Shown here: positions 1 to 9,029 of the stretch, piece by piece
How positions within the stretch are numbered: position 1 is the stretch's first letter
Layout: the number at the start of each line of letters is the position of its first letter
Origin: Firmicutes bacterium UBA4049
GTDB lineage: Bacteria > Bacillota > Desulfotomaculia > Desulfotomaculales > Nap2-2B
DNA length: 18,612 bases
Reading direction: 5' to 3'
Assembly (NCBI GenBank): GCA_002382755.1
Contig: DFZT01000032.1
Location: 1 to 18,612, forward strand
Position numbers and translations under genes: made by a program
Notes under the pieces: generated by a model
The model's database searches: none
The model's input: only the letters and a program-made list of their open reading frames with translations
What the model was told of the DNA's origin: nothing

Positions 1-473
1 GGATGTGTATAGCCATTTGTGTTGGCAAAGCGCGTATTGACAGCCCCGATAAGCCTTGCTTTTTCGTTCATCATTTCCAGAAATCTTTTTTCCGATCCTC
101 CCACGTGCTCCGCGATAGCCACGGTGCTGTTATTGGCCGAGTAGATCAGGGCGGCTTTCAATAAATTATGCAATGTGATTTTGTCTCCGGTATGCAGGTC
201 AATTCTCTGTCCTTCGTAAACAGAAGCGGCATTTTCGGATACGGTGACCAGTTCGCCGGGGCTGCTGTTTTCCAGGGCAATTATTGCGGTCATAATTTTG
301 GTCAGGCTGGCGGGCGGCCGCTGCTTGCAGGGATTCTTTGCGAAGAATACCTGGCCTGTTTTTGCGTCCATCATTACGGCGGCGTCTGCGCTTATTGAAG
401 GAGGTTTGGCATGAACGGCCTGCGGAATTGCAAAAGATAAAAAAAGAACAATTAAAAAGGACCTCAAAAGCAT
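1..473 (-). CDS. D-alanyl-D-alanine carboxypeptidase (penicillin-binding protein, DacF/DacA type), N-terminal part
   Basis: Runs off the left edge, so only the first 157 codons are present and there is no stop in the window. The enzyme removes the terminal D-alanine from peptidoglycan pentapeptides outside the membrane. Visible: a hydrophobic signal peptide ending near AVHA (residues 18-22), then the serine-peptidase S11 signatures: the SxxK tetrad S56-L-T-K59 with the catalytic serine and lysine, and the SxN motif S112-A-N114. A third motif (KTG) would lie beyond the edge. The ATG at 473-471 follows a GGAAGGGG element on the minus strand, 10-17 bases upstream. It heads the same strand as dedA but is separated from it by about 140 bases. 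Family assignment is secure; the exact paralogue (DacA, DacB or DacF) cannot be told from the N-terminus. Confidence 0.93.
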   Translation of the reverse strand, partial: MLLRSFLIVLFLSFAIPQAVHAKPPSISADAAVMMDAKTGQVFFAKNPCKQRPPASLTKIMTAIIALENSSPGELVTVSENAASVYEGQRIDLHTGDKITLHNLLKAALIYSANNSTVAIAEHVGGSEKRFLEMMNEKARLIGAVNTRFANTNGYTH

Positions 474-615
474 AAAAAATCATCCCCTTCCAAGTTATTG
501 TCGACTTTGGTCAGCGGTTTTATGAAAGGAATGATCTGTGAAAAACAATAAAATAAGGATACATAATGAAGAAAGTCAGGTTAAAGCAGAGGAATATTTA
601 TAAGGCGCAGGAAAA

Positions 616-1236
616 TCAGCTTCTTTTCTTTCTGCAATAGTAAATAATAACCAGAATGACAATTATTGCAACAACGACTACGTCCAGGCGGTGGAACCAG
701 TAGTTTAAATCTTCCCAGTGCTGGCCCATTTTCAGTCCGAGATAGGTTAAGAAAAAACACCATGGCAGGGAGCCGATAAAAGAATAAAAAACAAAGCGCC
801 AAAAATTCATCCCCGAAATCCCGGCCGGCAGTGAAATAAAAGTGCGGACTACCGGCATTAGACGGGTGAATAAAACCGTGGCCTCACCGTAGCGCAAAAA
901 CCAGCTTTCGGCCTGGGCAAAATGCTTTTGTGAGATGCCTATATATCTCCCGTATTTCAGAAGAAAAGGGCGCCCGCCCCAGAGCCCTAAAAAGTAAGAC
1001 AGAATGGAACCTGCGATCCCCCCCAGGGTACCGGCCAGCGCCGTCTGAACAAATTGCAGCCTTCCTATGGAGACAAGATAACCGCCGAAAGGAAGGATTA
1101 ATTCACTGGGTAAGGGGATATTTGCGCTTTCTATCGCCATCCCGATAAAAAGCCCCCAATACCCGAGTGATGAGATATATGCTACAGTTTCTCTGGCAAT
1201 TGCCGCCATCAGGCCGGCAAAAGATAAATCAGACAT
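616..1236 (-). CDS. DedA family (SNARE-associated/VTT domain) membrane protein
   Basis: A 206-residue polytopic inner-membrane protein. DedA proteins are now linked to flipping of undecaprenyl phosphate or other phospholipids across the membrane; which lipid this one moves is not visible. Recognisable family signatures: an acidic residue in the re-entrant segment ESANIPLPSE (about residues 36-45), a central FTRLMPVVRTF stretch, and AGISGM followed by a transmembrane segment. A final hydrophobic helix (about 183-200) ends in a basic RKK tail. The ATG at 1236 is preceded on the minus strand by AAGGAGGAG at ideal spacing. The gene sits 61 bases downstream of the SEC-C protein gene, so the two may be cotranscribed. 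Length agrees with the family (about 200 residues). Confidence 0.92.
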   Translation of the reverse strand: MSDLSFAGLMAAIARETVAYISSLGYWGLFIGMAIESANIPLPSELILPFGGYLVSIGRLQFVQTALAGTLGGIAGSILSYFLGLWGGRPFLLKYGRYIGISQKHFAQAESWFLRYGEATVLFTRLMPVVRTFISLPAGISGMNFWRFVFYSFIGSLPWCFFLTYLGLKMGQHWEDLNYWFHRLDVVVVAIIVILVIIYYCRKKRS

Positions 1237-1297
1237 ACATTCTCCTCCTTATTAATTACGTATTAATAACGGCTGCAGGTAAAAATGAGGTTGAAGT

Positions 1298-2815
1298 TTA
1301 GATCTTGATGTTTTTCCAGATTCTTACCAGCAGGGAATAGTCGACATTCAAGTCTGGAATGGCTGTTTTATGAATGGGGTAACGATGATCAAAATCCAAC
1401 AGTTCAAGGGTTAGGCATAGTTTGCGGAAATTACTGGAGATTGTTGAAGGCGCGATTCCATACCTTTCAGCCAGTTCATGCTGGTTAACCTTGCGGTTAA
1501 GTTCAAGCCTGGCCATAGTATAGATTATAGTGGCTACCCAAACATTGGATTTGCGGATAGCGGGGCGTTCTGTCCAAAAGAAGTCGTGCCAGAGTCGCAG
1601 GGCGGAATTAAGCTGGATCCTGTTATACCCCTGCGTCGTTAAGTCTTCCAGGACCTGCAGGGCAACCTGCGCATAACTGGGATACGGCCGTTGATATTCA
1701 TCCTGGCGGCTCCAATTATCCGTACCGTACTCATTATTGACAAGATAAAGCGTAGTGCCGTATTTGTTGGTTTTTTCCCTGGACAGGCCAAGTTTTTGCC
1801 ACACCTTGCGGAAGTCGTAGAACGGTTCGCCATTACGTTTCCTTTCTATTTCTACCTGTTCAAGTTCATGGAGCATTTCCTTGAGAAATTTTCTCCCTTC
1901 GGAATTACGGCAGGCCTGTTTCGGGGTAAGGCCGTTCAATGCGGATATCGGGCAGTTTACCCAGCGATCATAATACTCATCAATCAAGGCATTTGTTATT
2001 TCACTGGCAATCTCGCTTGAGAACGATCCGCTTTCAGGTTCCGGGACGCTCCCGCCGCTTTCTTCATCAATTGTCAAAGAGGCCGTATGTTCCAGGTTCA
2101 TCTCGATTACCCAGGAGTTGAGCAAACAGGCGTTATCCTTCAAATATGCGTTTATTCCTTCAGTGACAGGAATGTTTCTTTTTAAGCAGTATGATTCCAA
2201 ATCATGGTGTATTTTTTCCAGAAGCAAATCTTTGCAGACTGCCGGCAACGCCAGACCGCTGGTTGAAAATTCATATTCTACTCCAACTTTCAGCAAGCGC
2301 ATGAGCAGGATCATTCCCTGACCCAGTTCCTGTGCGGCGTTTGGGTCGTAAACAGTCATTCGCCTCCCGCCGATCAAGTCGCGGAGGGCCAATCCTTTTA
2401 GGGAAGAGATGTCTTCCACTTCGTAAAGGGAGATCCTGGATTGAGACCACTCCCGCAAGATCTGCCGCTCCTGTGTAGTCAGATCAGGGCTTCTTTGGAA
2501 CATTTCAATAATCGTTTCACCGGTCATCAGTATATAGTCGAAGATCAGCCACTCAAAACAGCGCTCCAAAATAAATTCGTCAAAGTAGCCAATCATTTCG
2601 TTGTTGATCTTATCCAGGTATATTTTTTGCGCCTGCGTGACTTCCCGGGCCAAAAAAGGCTGATCGGCAAATGTGCCAAGTTTGCGCCGGAGCTGCTGGC
2701 CCGCTCTTTTCAACCTGAACTGTTCTAACGAAACCACTTTTAACAACCTCCCGCAGCACAGCGCAAAAGGTTTGCCGCAGCCGCACGGGCAGCTTTCCTT
2801 GTCTTTCTTTTTCAT
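1298..2815 (-). CDS. SEC-C motif protein with C-terminal TFIIB/DUF6398-like HTH segment
   Basis: A 505-residue protein of unknown function. The first 22 residues hold a SEC-C zinc-binding motif (C9-P-C11-G-C13 then C20-C21), the module found at the C-terminus of SecA and in many proteins of unknown role. The middle is mostly helical and acidic. Around residues 295-330 there is a segment of the type 'LNGLTPKQA..SEGRKFL', seen in other SEC-C proteins. Residues about 425-480 read like a TFIIB/cyclin-like helical repeat with a helix-turn-helix (KVNQHELAERYGIAPSTISS), which suggests nucleic-acid contact. The start is supported by GGAGGAGG on the minus strand, 6 bases upstream of the ATG at 2815. 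It lies 47 bases downstream of ctpA on the same strand. SEC-C assignment is firm; the HTH reading is an inference from motif appearance. Confidence 0.85.
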   Translation of the reverse strand: MKKKDKESCPCGCGKPFALCCGRLLKVVSLEQFRLKRAGQQLRRKLGTFADQPFLAREVTQAQKIYLDKINNEMIGYFDEFILERCFEWLIFDYILMTGETIIEMFQRSPDLTTQERQILREWSQSRISLYEVEDISSLKGLALRDLIGGRRMTVYDPNAAQELGQGMILLMRLLKVGVEYEFSTSGLALPAVCKDLLLEKIHHDLESYCLKRNIPVTEGINAYLKDNACLLNSWVIEMNLEHTASLTIDEESGGSVPEPESGSFSSEIASEITNALIDEYYDRWVNCPISALNGLTPKQACRNSEGRKFLKEMLHELEQVEIERKRNGEPFYDFRKVWQKLGLSREKTNKYGTTLYLVNNEYGTDNWSRQDEYQRPYPSYAQVALQVLEDLTTQGYNRIQLNSALRLWHDFFWTERPAIRKSNVWVATIIYTMARLELNRKVNQHELAERYGIAPSTISSNFRKLCLTLELLDFDHRYPIHKTAIPDLNVDYSLLVRIWKNIKI

Positions 2816-2862
2816 TCTGCGCCTCCTCCAAGCGCTGAAATTGCAGACAGGCGTCTTAAGGA

Positions 2863-4341
2863 TTAATCCTCTTCAAGTATTATTTCGGTCCCTGTTTTTG
2901 AGACTTTAATATTGAGCGCCTTTAATATTTTTGTATTAAGATATGTTCGCCCTTCTCTGGTTAACATCGCTGCGTCCAAATTAACCTGAGCTTTGTTAAG
3001 ATAAGTGCCGCCGTCATTTTTCAGAGGCAAAAGCAAAATATCTCTTCCGTTCTTAATAAGCAGGCTGTCGTTGCTGGCCAGGTATTCTATGGAGTAACCA
3101 AAAGCTTCCAGTACCAGTCGAAGGGGCAGGTATTCTTTTCCTTCGAATGTTATGGGCGCAAGATATACACCTGTTATTTCATTATTTACCGACATGCTTT
3201 TCTCCTGTAAATTCAGGGTTACTTTCTGTTTGCCGGAAGGGTTTAAAATCTTCAGGGCGGCAGCCAGCTGGAGCTCCGGAGTTGAAACCAGCCTGTCTGG
3301 CGTGAGGCCTTTTTTGTCTATTGAATAACCATCCGGAGTAAGGTATTTCGCTACGGTAATTTTTAAGGCGCCGCCGTTTGGGAGGGTAATAACGTCCTGA
3401 ATTACTCCCTTGCCAAAGGTCCGCACCCCTGCCAACGACGCTTTTTCGTAGTCCTTCAGGGCGCCTGCCAGAACTTCGGAGGCGCTGGCGGTAAACTCAT
3501 TGACCAGGACTACTACCGGCAGGTTCCATTTTTCGTTTTTCCCGGAAACATAGTATTTATCCTCATGCCCGTCGCGGTAAACAGTTGTTACAACCAGACC
3601 TTTATCCGGCAGAAAATTATCCGCAAGATCTACGGCCGCCTGCAGGTAGCCGCCCGGGTTGCTGCGCAGGTCCAGGACCAGGCCGTTAACCTTTTGTTCT
3701 TTCAATTGTTTTAAAGCTGAGTTGAATTCCTCCGCAGTGCGGCTCCCAAAAGTGCTGACAGAAACATAACCTGTGGCGCCGGCTAAAACTTCCCATTGGC
3801 ATGTCGGGCCGTTTATCGAAGCTCTTTCAATGGTCATGTTGAAATCGCTTTCACCGGAGCGCCTTATACCGAGGTTTACAGTGGTTCCTTCCAGGCCGCG
3901 GATCTTGTCGATTACATCAAAAAGAGGCTGGTTCGCGGTATCTACCCCGTTTATAGCGATAATCAAATCATCCTTTTTTAAACCTGCTTTCTCGGCGGGA
4001 GAATCTGCAATTACATTTGTAATGACCGGATAAGGCGGCCGGATTTGAAGCTCGGCGCCTATACCCGTAAACTGATTTTCCAAAGAACTGGAGAATTGTT
4101 CCAGCATTTCCGGGCTGAGATATTCTGTGTACGGATCATTCAAGGAATCAATGATCCCTTTTATGGCTCCCCGGGTCAAGTCGTCAATATTAGTGGGGCT
4201 TATATAATTTTTATCTATATAATTCAGGATTTCCTGAATAGTCGACAATCCCTGGCCGGTGTCGCCGGCAGCCGGGGCCGGCAACGCAGGGAAAAGCGTC
4301 AGGAAAATCAAAAGGATTAAAGCAACTAGCTTTTTTGGCAA
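2863..4341 (-). CDS. ctpA: Carboxyl-terminal processing protease (S41, CtpA/CtpB family), secreted
   Basis: A serine protease acting outside the membrane. Layout from the TTG start at 4341: signal peptide (about 1-25, hydrophobic core then APAAG), helical N-terminal region, PDZ domain (about 80-165), S41 catalytic domain (about 185-360), and a C-terminal copper-amine-oxidase-like stalk domain (about 375-490, containing EYLPLRLVLEAFG). The catalytic Ser-Lys dyad is visible as S286 in TASASE and K311 in FGKG, with the supporting Q315; the 25-residue spacing matches E. coli Prc S430/K455. A GTG at 4350 is also in frame, but GGAG directly abuts it, whereas the TTG at 4341 has that GGAG 8 bases upstream. 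It is divergent from polA. CtpA proteases in spore formers process SpoIVFA or tail-specific substrates; the substrate here is unknown. Confidence 0.94.
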   Translation of the reverse strand: MPKKLVALILLIFLTLFPALPAPAAGDTGQGLSTIQEILNYIDKNYISPTNIDDLTRGAIKGIIDSLNDPYTEYLSPEMLEQFSSSLENQFTGIGAELQIRPPYPVITNVIADSPAEKAGLKKDDLIIAINGVDTANQPLFDVIDKIRGLEGTTVNLGIRRSGESDFNMTIERASINGPTCQWEVLAGATGYVSVSTFGSRTAEEFNSALKQLKEQKVNGLVLDLRSNPGGYLQAAVDLADNFLPDKGLVVTTVYRDGHEDKYYVSGKNEKWNLPVVVLVNEFTASASEVLAGALKDYEKASLAGVRTFGKGVIQDVITLPNGGALKITVAKYLTPDGYSIDKKGLTPDRLVSTPELQLAAALKILNPSGKQKVTLNLQEKSMSVNNEITGVYLAPITFEGKEYLPLRLVLEAFGYSIEYLASNDSLLIKNGRDILLLPLKNDGGTYLNKAQVNLDAAMLTREGRTYLNTKILKALNIKVSKTGTEIILEED

Positions 4342-4531
4342 ATCAATCACTCCGTTATTGTTCGTAATTCGCCTTCAAAGTCTGTTTTCCTTCTAAGCGG
4401 TTCGTGATTTGTTTCGACACTGGTGATAAAAAGGATTTTTAAAGGCCTGCGGTGAAATACTTATTTATAAATTCCGGTTTATTAAAGCTTTGCCTCTGGG
4501 GATTCGAAATCATTAGCGGGGTGTTGAATTT

Positions 4532-7207
4532 TTGAACTCCGGTTTATTTTTAATTATTGACGGGAACAGCCTGGCTCACAGGGCTTTCCATGCCCTGCCG
4601 CTGCTTACTACCAGCCAGGGAATTTTTACAAACGCAGTCTATGGATTTGCCAACATGCTTCTTCGAATCCTCTCCGACCGCAAGCCGCAGTTTGTCGCGG
4701 TGTGTTTTGACAAGGGCAAGATTACCTTCAGGCACAGCGACTACGGGGAATATAAGGCTAAACGGAAGCCTACCGCCGAGGAGCTTCGCCCGCAATTTCC
4801 GATAATCAAGGAATTTTTACAGGCAATGTGTATCAGGATCTCTGAATATGACAATTATGAGGCCGACGACTTAATCGGTACGCTGGCGGTCCTTTCGGAA
4901 AAGGCCGGCATGAACAATCTAATCTTAACAGGCGACCAGGATGCGCTTCAGCTCGTTTCGCCGGTGACCAGGGTTTTGCTTACTAAAAAAGGAATTACGG
5001 AACTTGAAGAATATACCGGGGAAAAGGTCCGGGAGCGTTACGGAGTGCTTCCGGCCATCTTTGCCGATCTTAAAGGCTTAACCGGCGACCAATCGGACAA
5101 TATACCCGGCGTGCCGGGAATAGGGCCGAAAACGGCTTCCGGTCTTTTGCAGAAATACGGAACTCTTGAGAACATACTCGGCCATCTGGCTGAACTTCCC
5201 GAAAAGCAAAGGGATAAGATTGAGCCTTTCGCCTCACAGGCTGTTTTATCAAAACAACTGGCTGTGCTGGTTAAGAATGTGCCTTTACAGGAAGAAATCA
5301 GTGATTACACATGGCCGGGGGCAGATTACAACAAGCTGATCGAATTTTGCGGCAAATACGAGTTTAAGAGCCTGATCCGCTCGCTTACAAAGACGGACAA
5401 AAAGTCTAAAAACAAAAAACAGTCAAGGGATACGGACAGCCTGTTCAAAGAAGCGGAGTACGCCAAAACCGCCAGTGAGGATTTATATCCGGTTGAAAGA
5501 CTGGAAGATTTGGAATCGCTGGTTGAAGAAGTGCGGCAGGCCGGACGCGCCGTTTTGGCCGTTAGCGGCAGTTTTGACAGTGGGGCTGAAAGGGCGGCGC
5601 TTGCTTTTCCGGCCGCCGGGGAAGATCGGGAAGGCGCGCCGGAAATTCAGGCTGCCGTGCTTTCTCTAACCGGACAGGGCCTGAAAGCTTTAAGTGCAAT
5701 TTGTACAGACAGCGGTATAGAATTAATCGCCCACGACGGCAAAAAGCTGATCCGTATTCTAAAGGCCAATGGGATACGGGTTGACAACCTGTCCTTTGAC
5801 ACGATGATCGCCGCCTATATTTTAAACCCCGGACTGTCCGGCTACCGGCTCAGGGAACTTGCTCTGGAACACCTGAAAGAGATTATACCAGGTAATGAGG
5901 ACAGTTCCATGCTCACCTGCGCCCGGGCGGCATACCGGCTGGCCGGTATTCTGAAAGATAAACTGCGCCTGCAGGAAGAAGAAGAGCTTTTTTATAAGGT
6001 AGAAATGCCCCTTGTTCAAGTTCTAGCGGATATGGAATCCGACGGCGTGGCGGTTGATAAAGAACAATTGGCCGGCTTATCGGGTGAACTTGCTCTAAAA
6101 ATAGAAGATCTCAGCCGGGAAATCTACTCTTTAGCCGGCTGCGAGTTTAATATAAATTCGACGAAGCAGCTTTCTCAGATTTTGTATGAAAAATTGCAGC
6201 TGCCCGTGATCAGGCGCACAAAAACGGGATTCTCCACAGATGCGGGGGTTTTGGAAGAACTTGCGGATTCCCACCCGATTGTGAATAAGATACTTGACCA
6301 CCGGATGTTGGCCAAACTGAAATCCACTTATGTGGACGGGCTGGTTTCCCTGATTAATCCGGGGACAGGCAGGCTGCATACTACTTTTCACCAGGCCGTG
6401 ACCACCACCGGACGCCTGAGCAGTTCGGACCCGAATTTACAGAATATACCTGCCCGTGTGGAAGAAGGAAGGAAAATAAGACGGGTATTTATTCCCCGTC
6501 AAAAAGGGAACCTGATTCTTACCGCCGACTATTCCCAGATTGAGCTTCGTTTACTTGCTCATCTGAGCAATGACAAAAATCTCAAGGAATCCTTTTTGAA
6601 GGGTGAGGATATCCATACCAGGACAGCTGCGGAAGTGTTCAACATTCGGGTTGTGGAGGTCACCGACCAGATGCGCAGCCGGGCAAAGGCCATCAACTTC
6701 GGAATCATCTATGGAATCAGCGATTATGGCCTGGCCAGGAACACGAACATCTCGCGCCAGGAAGCCAAACAGTACATTAAAAGTTATTTCGAACGCTATT
6801 CGGGTGTTCAGGATTATATAAGGCGCACTGTTGAAGAGGCGCGCAGCAAAGGGTACGCATCTACAATTATGAACCGGCGGCGCTACCTGCCCGACCTTTT
6901 CAGCTCAAACAAGACAGTGCGGAATTTCGGCGAACGAACCGCGGTGAACACGCCAATCCAGGGAAGCGCGGCGGATTTGATCAAACTGGCGATGATCCGC
7001 ATTCACCAGGAACTGAAAAAACGGCGGCTTCAAACCAAAATGATTCTCCAGGTTCATGACGAACTTATCTTTGATGTTCCGATTGAGGAGATGAAGGAAG
7101 TCCGGGAGCTTGTCAGGGACTGCATGGAAAACAGCCTTGTTCTTGATGTTCCCCTGCTTGTTGATTTGAAAGCCGGTCCCAACTGGTACGAAGTAAGGGA
7201 AATATAG
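4532..7207 (+). CDS. polA: DNA polymerase I (5'-3' exonuclease and polymerase active; proofreading domain degenerate)
   Basis: An 891-residue family A polymerase for Okazaki-fragment processing and repair. The N-terminal FEN-type 5'-3' nuclease (about 1-290) shows IIDGNSLAHRAF, YEADDLIGT, TGDQDALQL and the helix-hairpin-helix region GDQSDNIPGVPGIGPKTA. The 3'-5' exonuclease-like domain (about 310-480) lacks the DxE of motif Exo I (AVSGS stands in its place), so proofreading is probably lost, as in Bacillus-type enzymes. The polymerase domain has motif A ADYSQIELR with catalytic D666, O-helix KAINFGIIYG (K719, F723) and motif C QVHDEL (H842, D843). The TTG start is preceded by GGGGTG 8 bases upstream. 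mutM follows after 19 bases, in the usual Firmicute order. Confidence 0.98.
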   Translation: MNSGLFLIIDGNSLAHRAFHALPLLTTSQGIFTNAVYGFANMLLRILSDRKPQFVAVCFDKGKITFRHSDYGEYKAKRKPTAEELRPQFPIIKEFLQAMCIRISEYDNYEADDLIGTLAVLSEKAGMNNLILTGDQDALQLVSPVTRVLLTKKGITELEEYTGEKVRERYGVLPAIFADLKGLTGDQSDNIPGVPGIGPKTASGLLQKYGTLENILGHLAELPEKQRDKIEPFASQAVLSKQLAVLVKNVPLQEEISDYTWPGADYNKLIEFCGKYEFKSLIRSLTKTDKKSKNKKQSRDTDSLFKEAEYAKTASEDLYPVERLEDLESLVEEVRQAGRAVLAVSGSFDSGAERAALAFPAAGEDREGAPEIQAAVLSLTGQGLKALSAICTDSGIELIAHDGKKLIRILKANGIRVDNLSFDTMIAAYILNPGLSGYRLRELALEHLKEIIPGNEDSSMLTCARAAYRLAGILKDKLRLQEEEELFYKVEMPLVQVLADMESDGVAVDKEQLAGLSGELALKIEDLSREIYSLAGCEFNINSTKQLSQILYEKLQLPVIRRTKTGFSTDAGVLEELADSHPIVNKILDHRMLAKLKSTYVDGLVSLINPGTGRLHTTFHQAVTTTGRLSSSDPNLQNIPARVEEGRKIRRVFIPRQKGNLILTADYSQIELRLLAHLSNDKNLKESFLKGEDIHTRTAAEVFNIRVVEVTDQMRSRAKAINFGIIYGISDYGLARNTNISRQEAKQYIKSYFERYSGVQDYIRRTVEEARSKGYASTIMNRRRYLPDLFSSNKTVRNFGERTAVNTPIQGSAADLIKLAMIRIHQELKKRRLQTKMILQVHDELIFDVPIEEMKEVRELVRDCMENSLVLDVPLLVDLKAGPNWYEVREI

Positions 7208-7226
7208 GTTCTTAAAGGAGGGCGCT

Positions 7227-8054
7227 ATGCCTGAACTGCCAGAAGTAGAAACCATTAAACGAACCCTCGAAGCCAGGATCAAGGGATTGTCGGTGGTTTC
7301 CGCAGAAATATTTCTTCCCAAGCTGATCAGGATGCCCGGTGTGGAGGAATTTAAAGCGCTTTTAACAGGGCGGAAATTTTTATCGCTGGAGCGAAGGGGC
7401 AAGTACCTTTTGCTGCGTCTTTCTCATGGTTTGGTCATGGTAATCCATCTGCGGATGACCGGGAGGCTGGTTTACCTTCCCGCCTCTGCAGATATGGCTC
7501 CGCATACACATTTAATAATTAACCTTGACGACGGCTGCCAGATGCGTTATTCAGACATCAGGCGCTTTGGAACTGTTTCTTTGGTCCCCGCCTCCGAACT
7601 GGACAAACTCTCCGGGTTACGCAGTCTGGGTAAGGAGCCGTTTGATCGTGAATTTACACGCGGTTACCTTCTTAAACAGCTGCATAGCCACCGGGTCATT
7701 TTAAAAACTCTCCTCCTGGACCAAAGCTTTATCGCGGGGCTGGGCAATATTTATGCAGACGAAGTGTTGTTCCGGGCCAGGATCCATCCCCAGCAGAGGT
7801 CCAACATGCTTACGCAGCGTCAATCAGCGAGGCTCTTTCACGCTATCCGGGAAGTGCTTACCGAAGGGATTGAGAACCGCGGGACCACCCTGCGGGATTA
7901 CGTTGACGGGGAAGGCATGGCCGGCAATTACCAGAACCTGCTCAAAGTGCATAACCGTGAAAACCAGCCGTGCTCGGTATGTTCAACGAACATTGTCAGA
8001 CTGCGGATAAGCGGGCGAAGCACTTACTTCTGCCCTTACTGCCAGAGGATGTAG
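7227..8054 (+). CDS. mutM: Formamidopyrimidine-DNA glycosylase (Fpg/MutM)
   Basis: A 275-residue bifunctional DNA glycosylase/AP lyase that excises 8-oxoguanine and formamidopyrimidines. All hallmark residues are present: the N-terminal PELPEVE with the catalytic P2 and E3, K59 in ERRGKY, the loop MVIHLRMTGRL, the helix-two-turn-helix GLGNIYADEVLF followed by RARIHP, and a C-terminal zinc finger with C249, C252, C269 and C272 flanking R264. The ATG is preceded by AAAGGAGGG. It starts 19 bases after polA, so the two are very likely cotranscribed. No truncation or frameshift is seen. Confidence 0.98.
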   Translation: MPELPEVETIKRTLEARIKGLSVVSAEIFLPKLIRMPGVEEFKALLTGRKFLSLERRGKYLLLRLSHGLVMVIHLRMTGRLVYLPASADMAPHTHLIINLDDGCQMRYSDIRRFGTVSLVPASELDKLSGLRSLGKEPFDREFTRGYLLKQLHSHRVILKTLLLDQSFIAGLGNIYADEVLFRARIHPQQRSNMLTQRQSARLFHAIREVLTEGIENRGTTLRDYVDGEGMAGNYQNLLKVHNRENQPCSVCSTNIVRLRISGRSTYFCPYCQRM

Positions 8055-8093
8055 GGATATACAGGTAGTTTTTAAATTTGGGGTGGTGTGCTT

Positions 8094-8669
8094 TTGCCAA
8101 GGCGGATCCTTTTTGCGCTGATTTTATTATTGATAATTTTCAATCTGAATCACATCGGACGTTTTTTTTACCCGTTTTCCTATCACGACTTAATTATACA
8201 GAACGCAAAGAAATATAATCTTGATGCCTGCTTTCTGGCGGCTGTAATTAAGACAGAAAGCAATTTTAATACGCGCGCCCTTTCCGATCAGGGCGCCGTG
8301 GGGTTAATGCAGATAATGCCTGAAACGGGAAAATGGGCTGCCGGTCAAATAGGTATTCGAGGATATTCCGCCGATAAGCTTTACGACCCTGAAACCAATA
8401 TTTTGATCGGATCGTGGTATTTGGCCAGTTTAAACGGAGAGTTTGGCGGCAATACGATCCTTGTTCTGGCTGCCTATAACGGCGGCAGCGGGAATGTTAA
8501 GAAATGGTTACGGAACGAGAAGCTGTCCGGCGCCGAGAAGGACATTGCTCTGCTGCCCTACCCGGAAACAAGGCATTTCGTCAGCAAGGTGATCAGAAAC
8601 CAGAAGATTTACAACCTTCTTTACGGTGATCAGGAGAAACCTGACGGCGGAGAACATTCTTCTGCTTAA
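8094..8669 (+). CDS. Lytic transglycosylase, membrane-anchored (Slt-like, GH23 fold)
   Basis: Cleaves the glycan strand of peptidoglycan with formation of 1,6-anhydro-muramic acid. The 191-residue protein has an N-terminal uncleaved-looking transmembrane anchor (about residues 5-22) and a catalytic domain with E55 in KTESNFN as general acid, GLMQIMP (70-76) and AAYNGG (126-131), then a typical YPETRHFV segment near the end. A GTG at 8088 is in frame, but the GGGGTGG element lies right against it, whereas the TTG at 8094 has a normal spacing, so I prefer the TTG. In many Firmicutes this gene follows polA, mutM and coaE; here coaE is not between mutM and the transglycosylase. The gene is otherwise ordinary. 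Confidence 0.94.
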   Translation: MPRRILFALILLLIIFNLNHIGRFFYPFSYHDLIIQNAKKYNLDACFLAAVIKTESNFNTRALSDQGAVGLMQIMPETGKWAAGQIGIRGYSADKLYDPETNILIGSWYLASLNGEFGGNTILVLAAYNGGSGNVKKWLRNEKLSGAEKDIALLPYPETRHFVSKVIRNQKIYNLLYGDQEKPDGGEHSSA

Positions 8670-8744
8670 GTTTACTTTATTAAGGAAAAGCTATGGATAA
8701 ATTCTTTAATCTGATATTATTTAATTATACGAGAGGGGATATAA

Positions 8745-8960
8745 GTGGCAGGACAACAGACAGTATTGCTAAAAGTATCGGGCATGAGCTGTATGCGCTG
8801 CAGGGCTGCGGTTCAGGACGCCCTGACGGGTATTGCCGGGGTTAAATCGGCGGAAGTAAATCTTGATCAGGGCAAAGCAACGGTTACTTATGATCCGGAA
8901 GTCGCTACGGCGGATAAAATGCGCGAGGCAATTAAAAAATCAGGTTTTGAAGTAGTTTAG
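8745..8960 (+). CDS. copZ: Heavy-metal-associated domain protein, CopZ-like metallochaperone
   Basis: A 71-residue single HMA domain (ferredoxin-like beta-alpha-beta fold) of the copper chaperone type. The metal-binding motif is G-M-S-C-M-R-C (residues 13-19), and the closing segment IKKSGFEVV is typical. It would carry Cu(I) in the cytoplasm to a P-type ATPase. No CopA ATPase and no CsoR/CopY regulator is seen within the window, so the partner is elsewhere. The GTG start has GAGGGG about 7 bases upstream. It is the last gene of the rightward polA run, although 75 bases after the transglycosylase. The gene name is used for the family; metal specificity is not shown by the sequence alone. Confidence 0.88.
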   Translation: MAGQQTVLLKVSGMSCMRCRAAVQDALTGIAGVKSAEVNLDQGKATVTYDPEVATADKMREAIKKSGFEVV

Positions 8961-8965
8961 CTCTT

Positions 8966-8991
8966 AGAAAAAACTCCCTGTCAGGGAGTTC
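8966..8991 (-). terminator. Rho-independent terminator for the lipoprotein gene
   Basis: The stem AACTCCCT/AGGGAGTT (8972-8979 and 8983-8990) with a 3-base loop is followed on the minus strand by a run of T residues (8973-8968). This suits the minus-strand lipoprotein gene that ends at 9030. The plus strand has no T run after the stem, so it is at best weakly bidirectional for the CopZ-like gene. Confidence 0.85.
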
Positions 8992-9029
8992 AAGGTGTAA
9001 AATGTAATTTCACAGTATTTTTTAAAATT

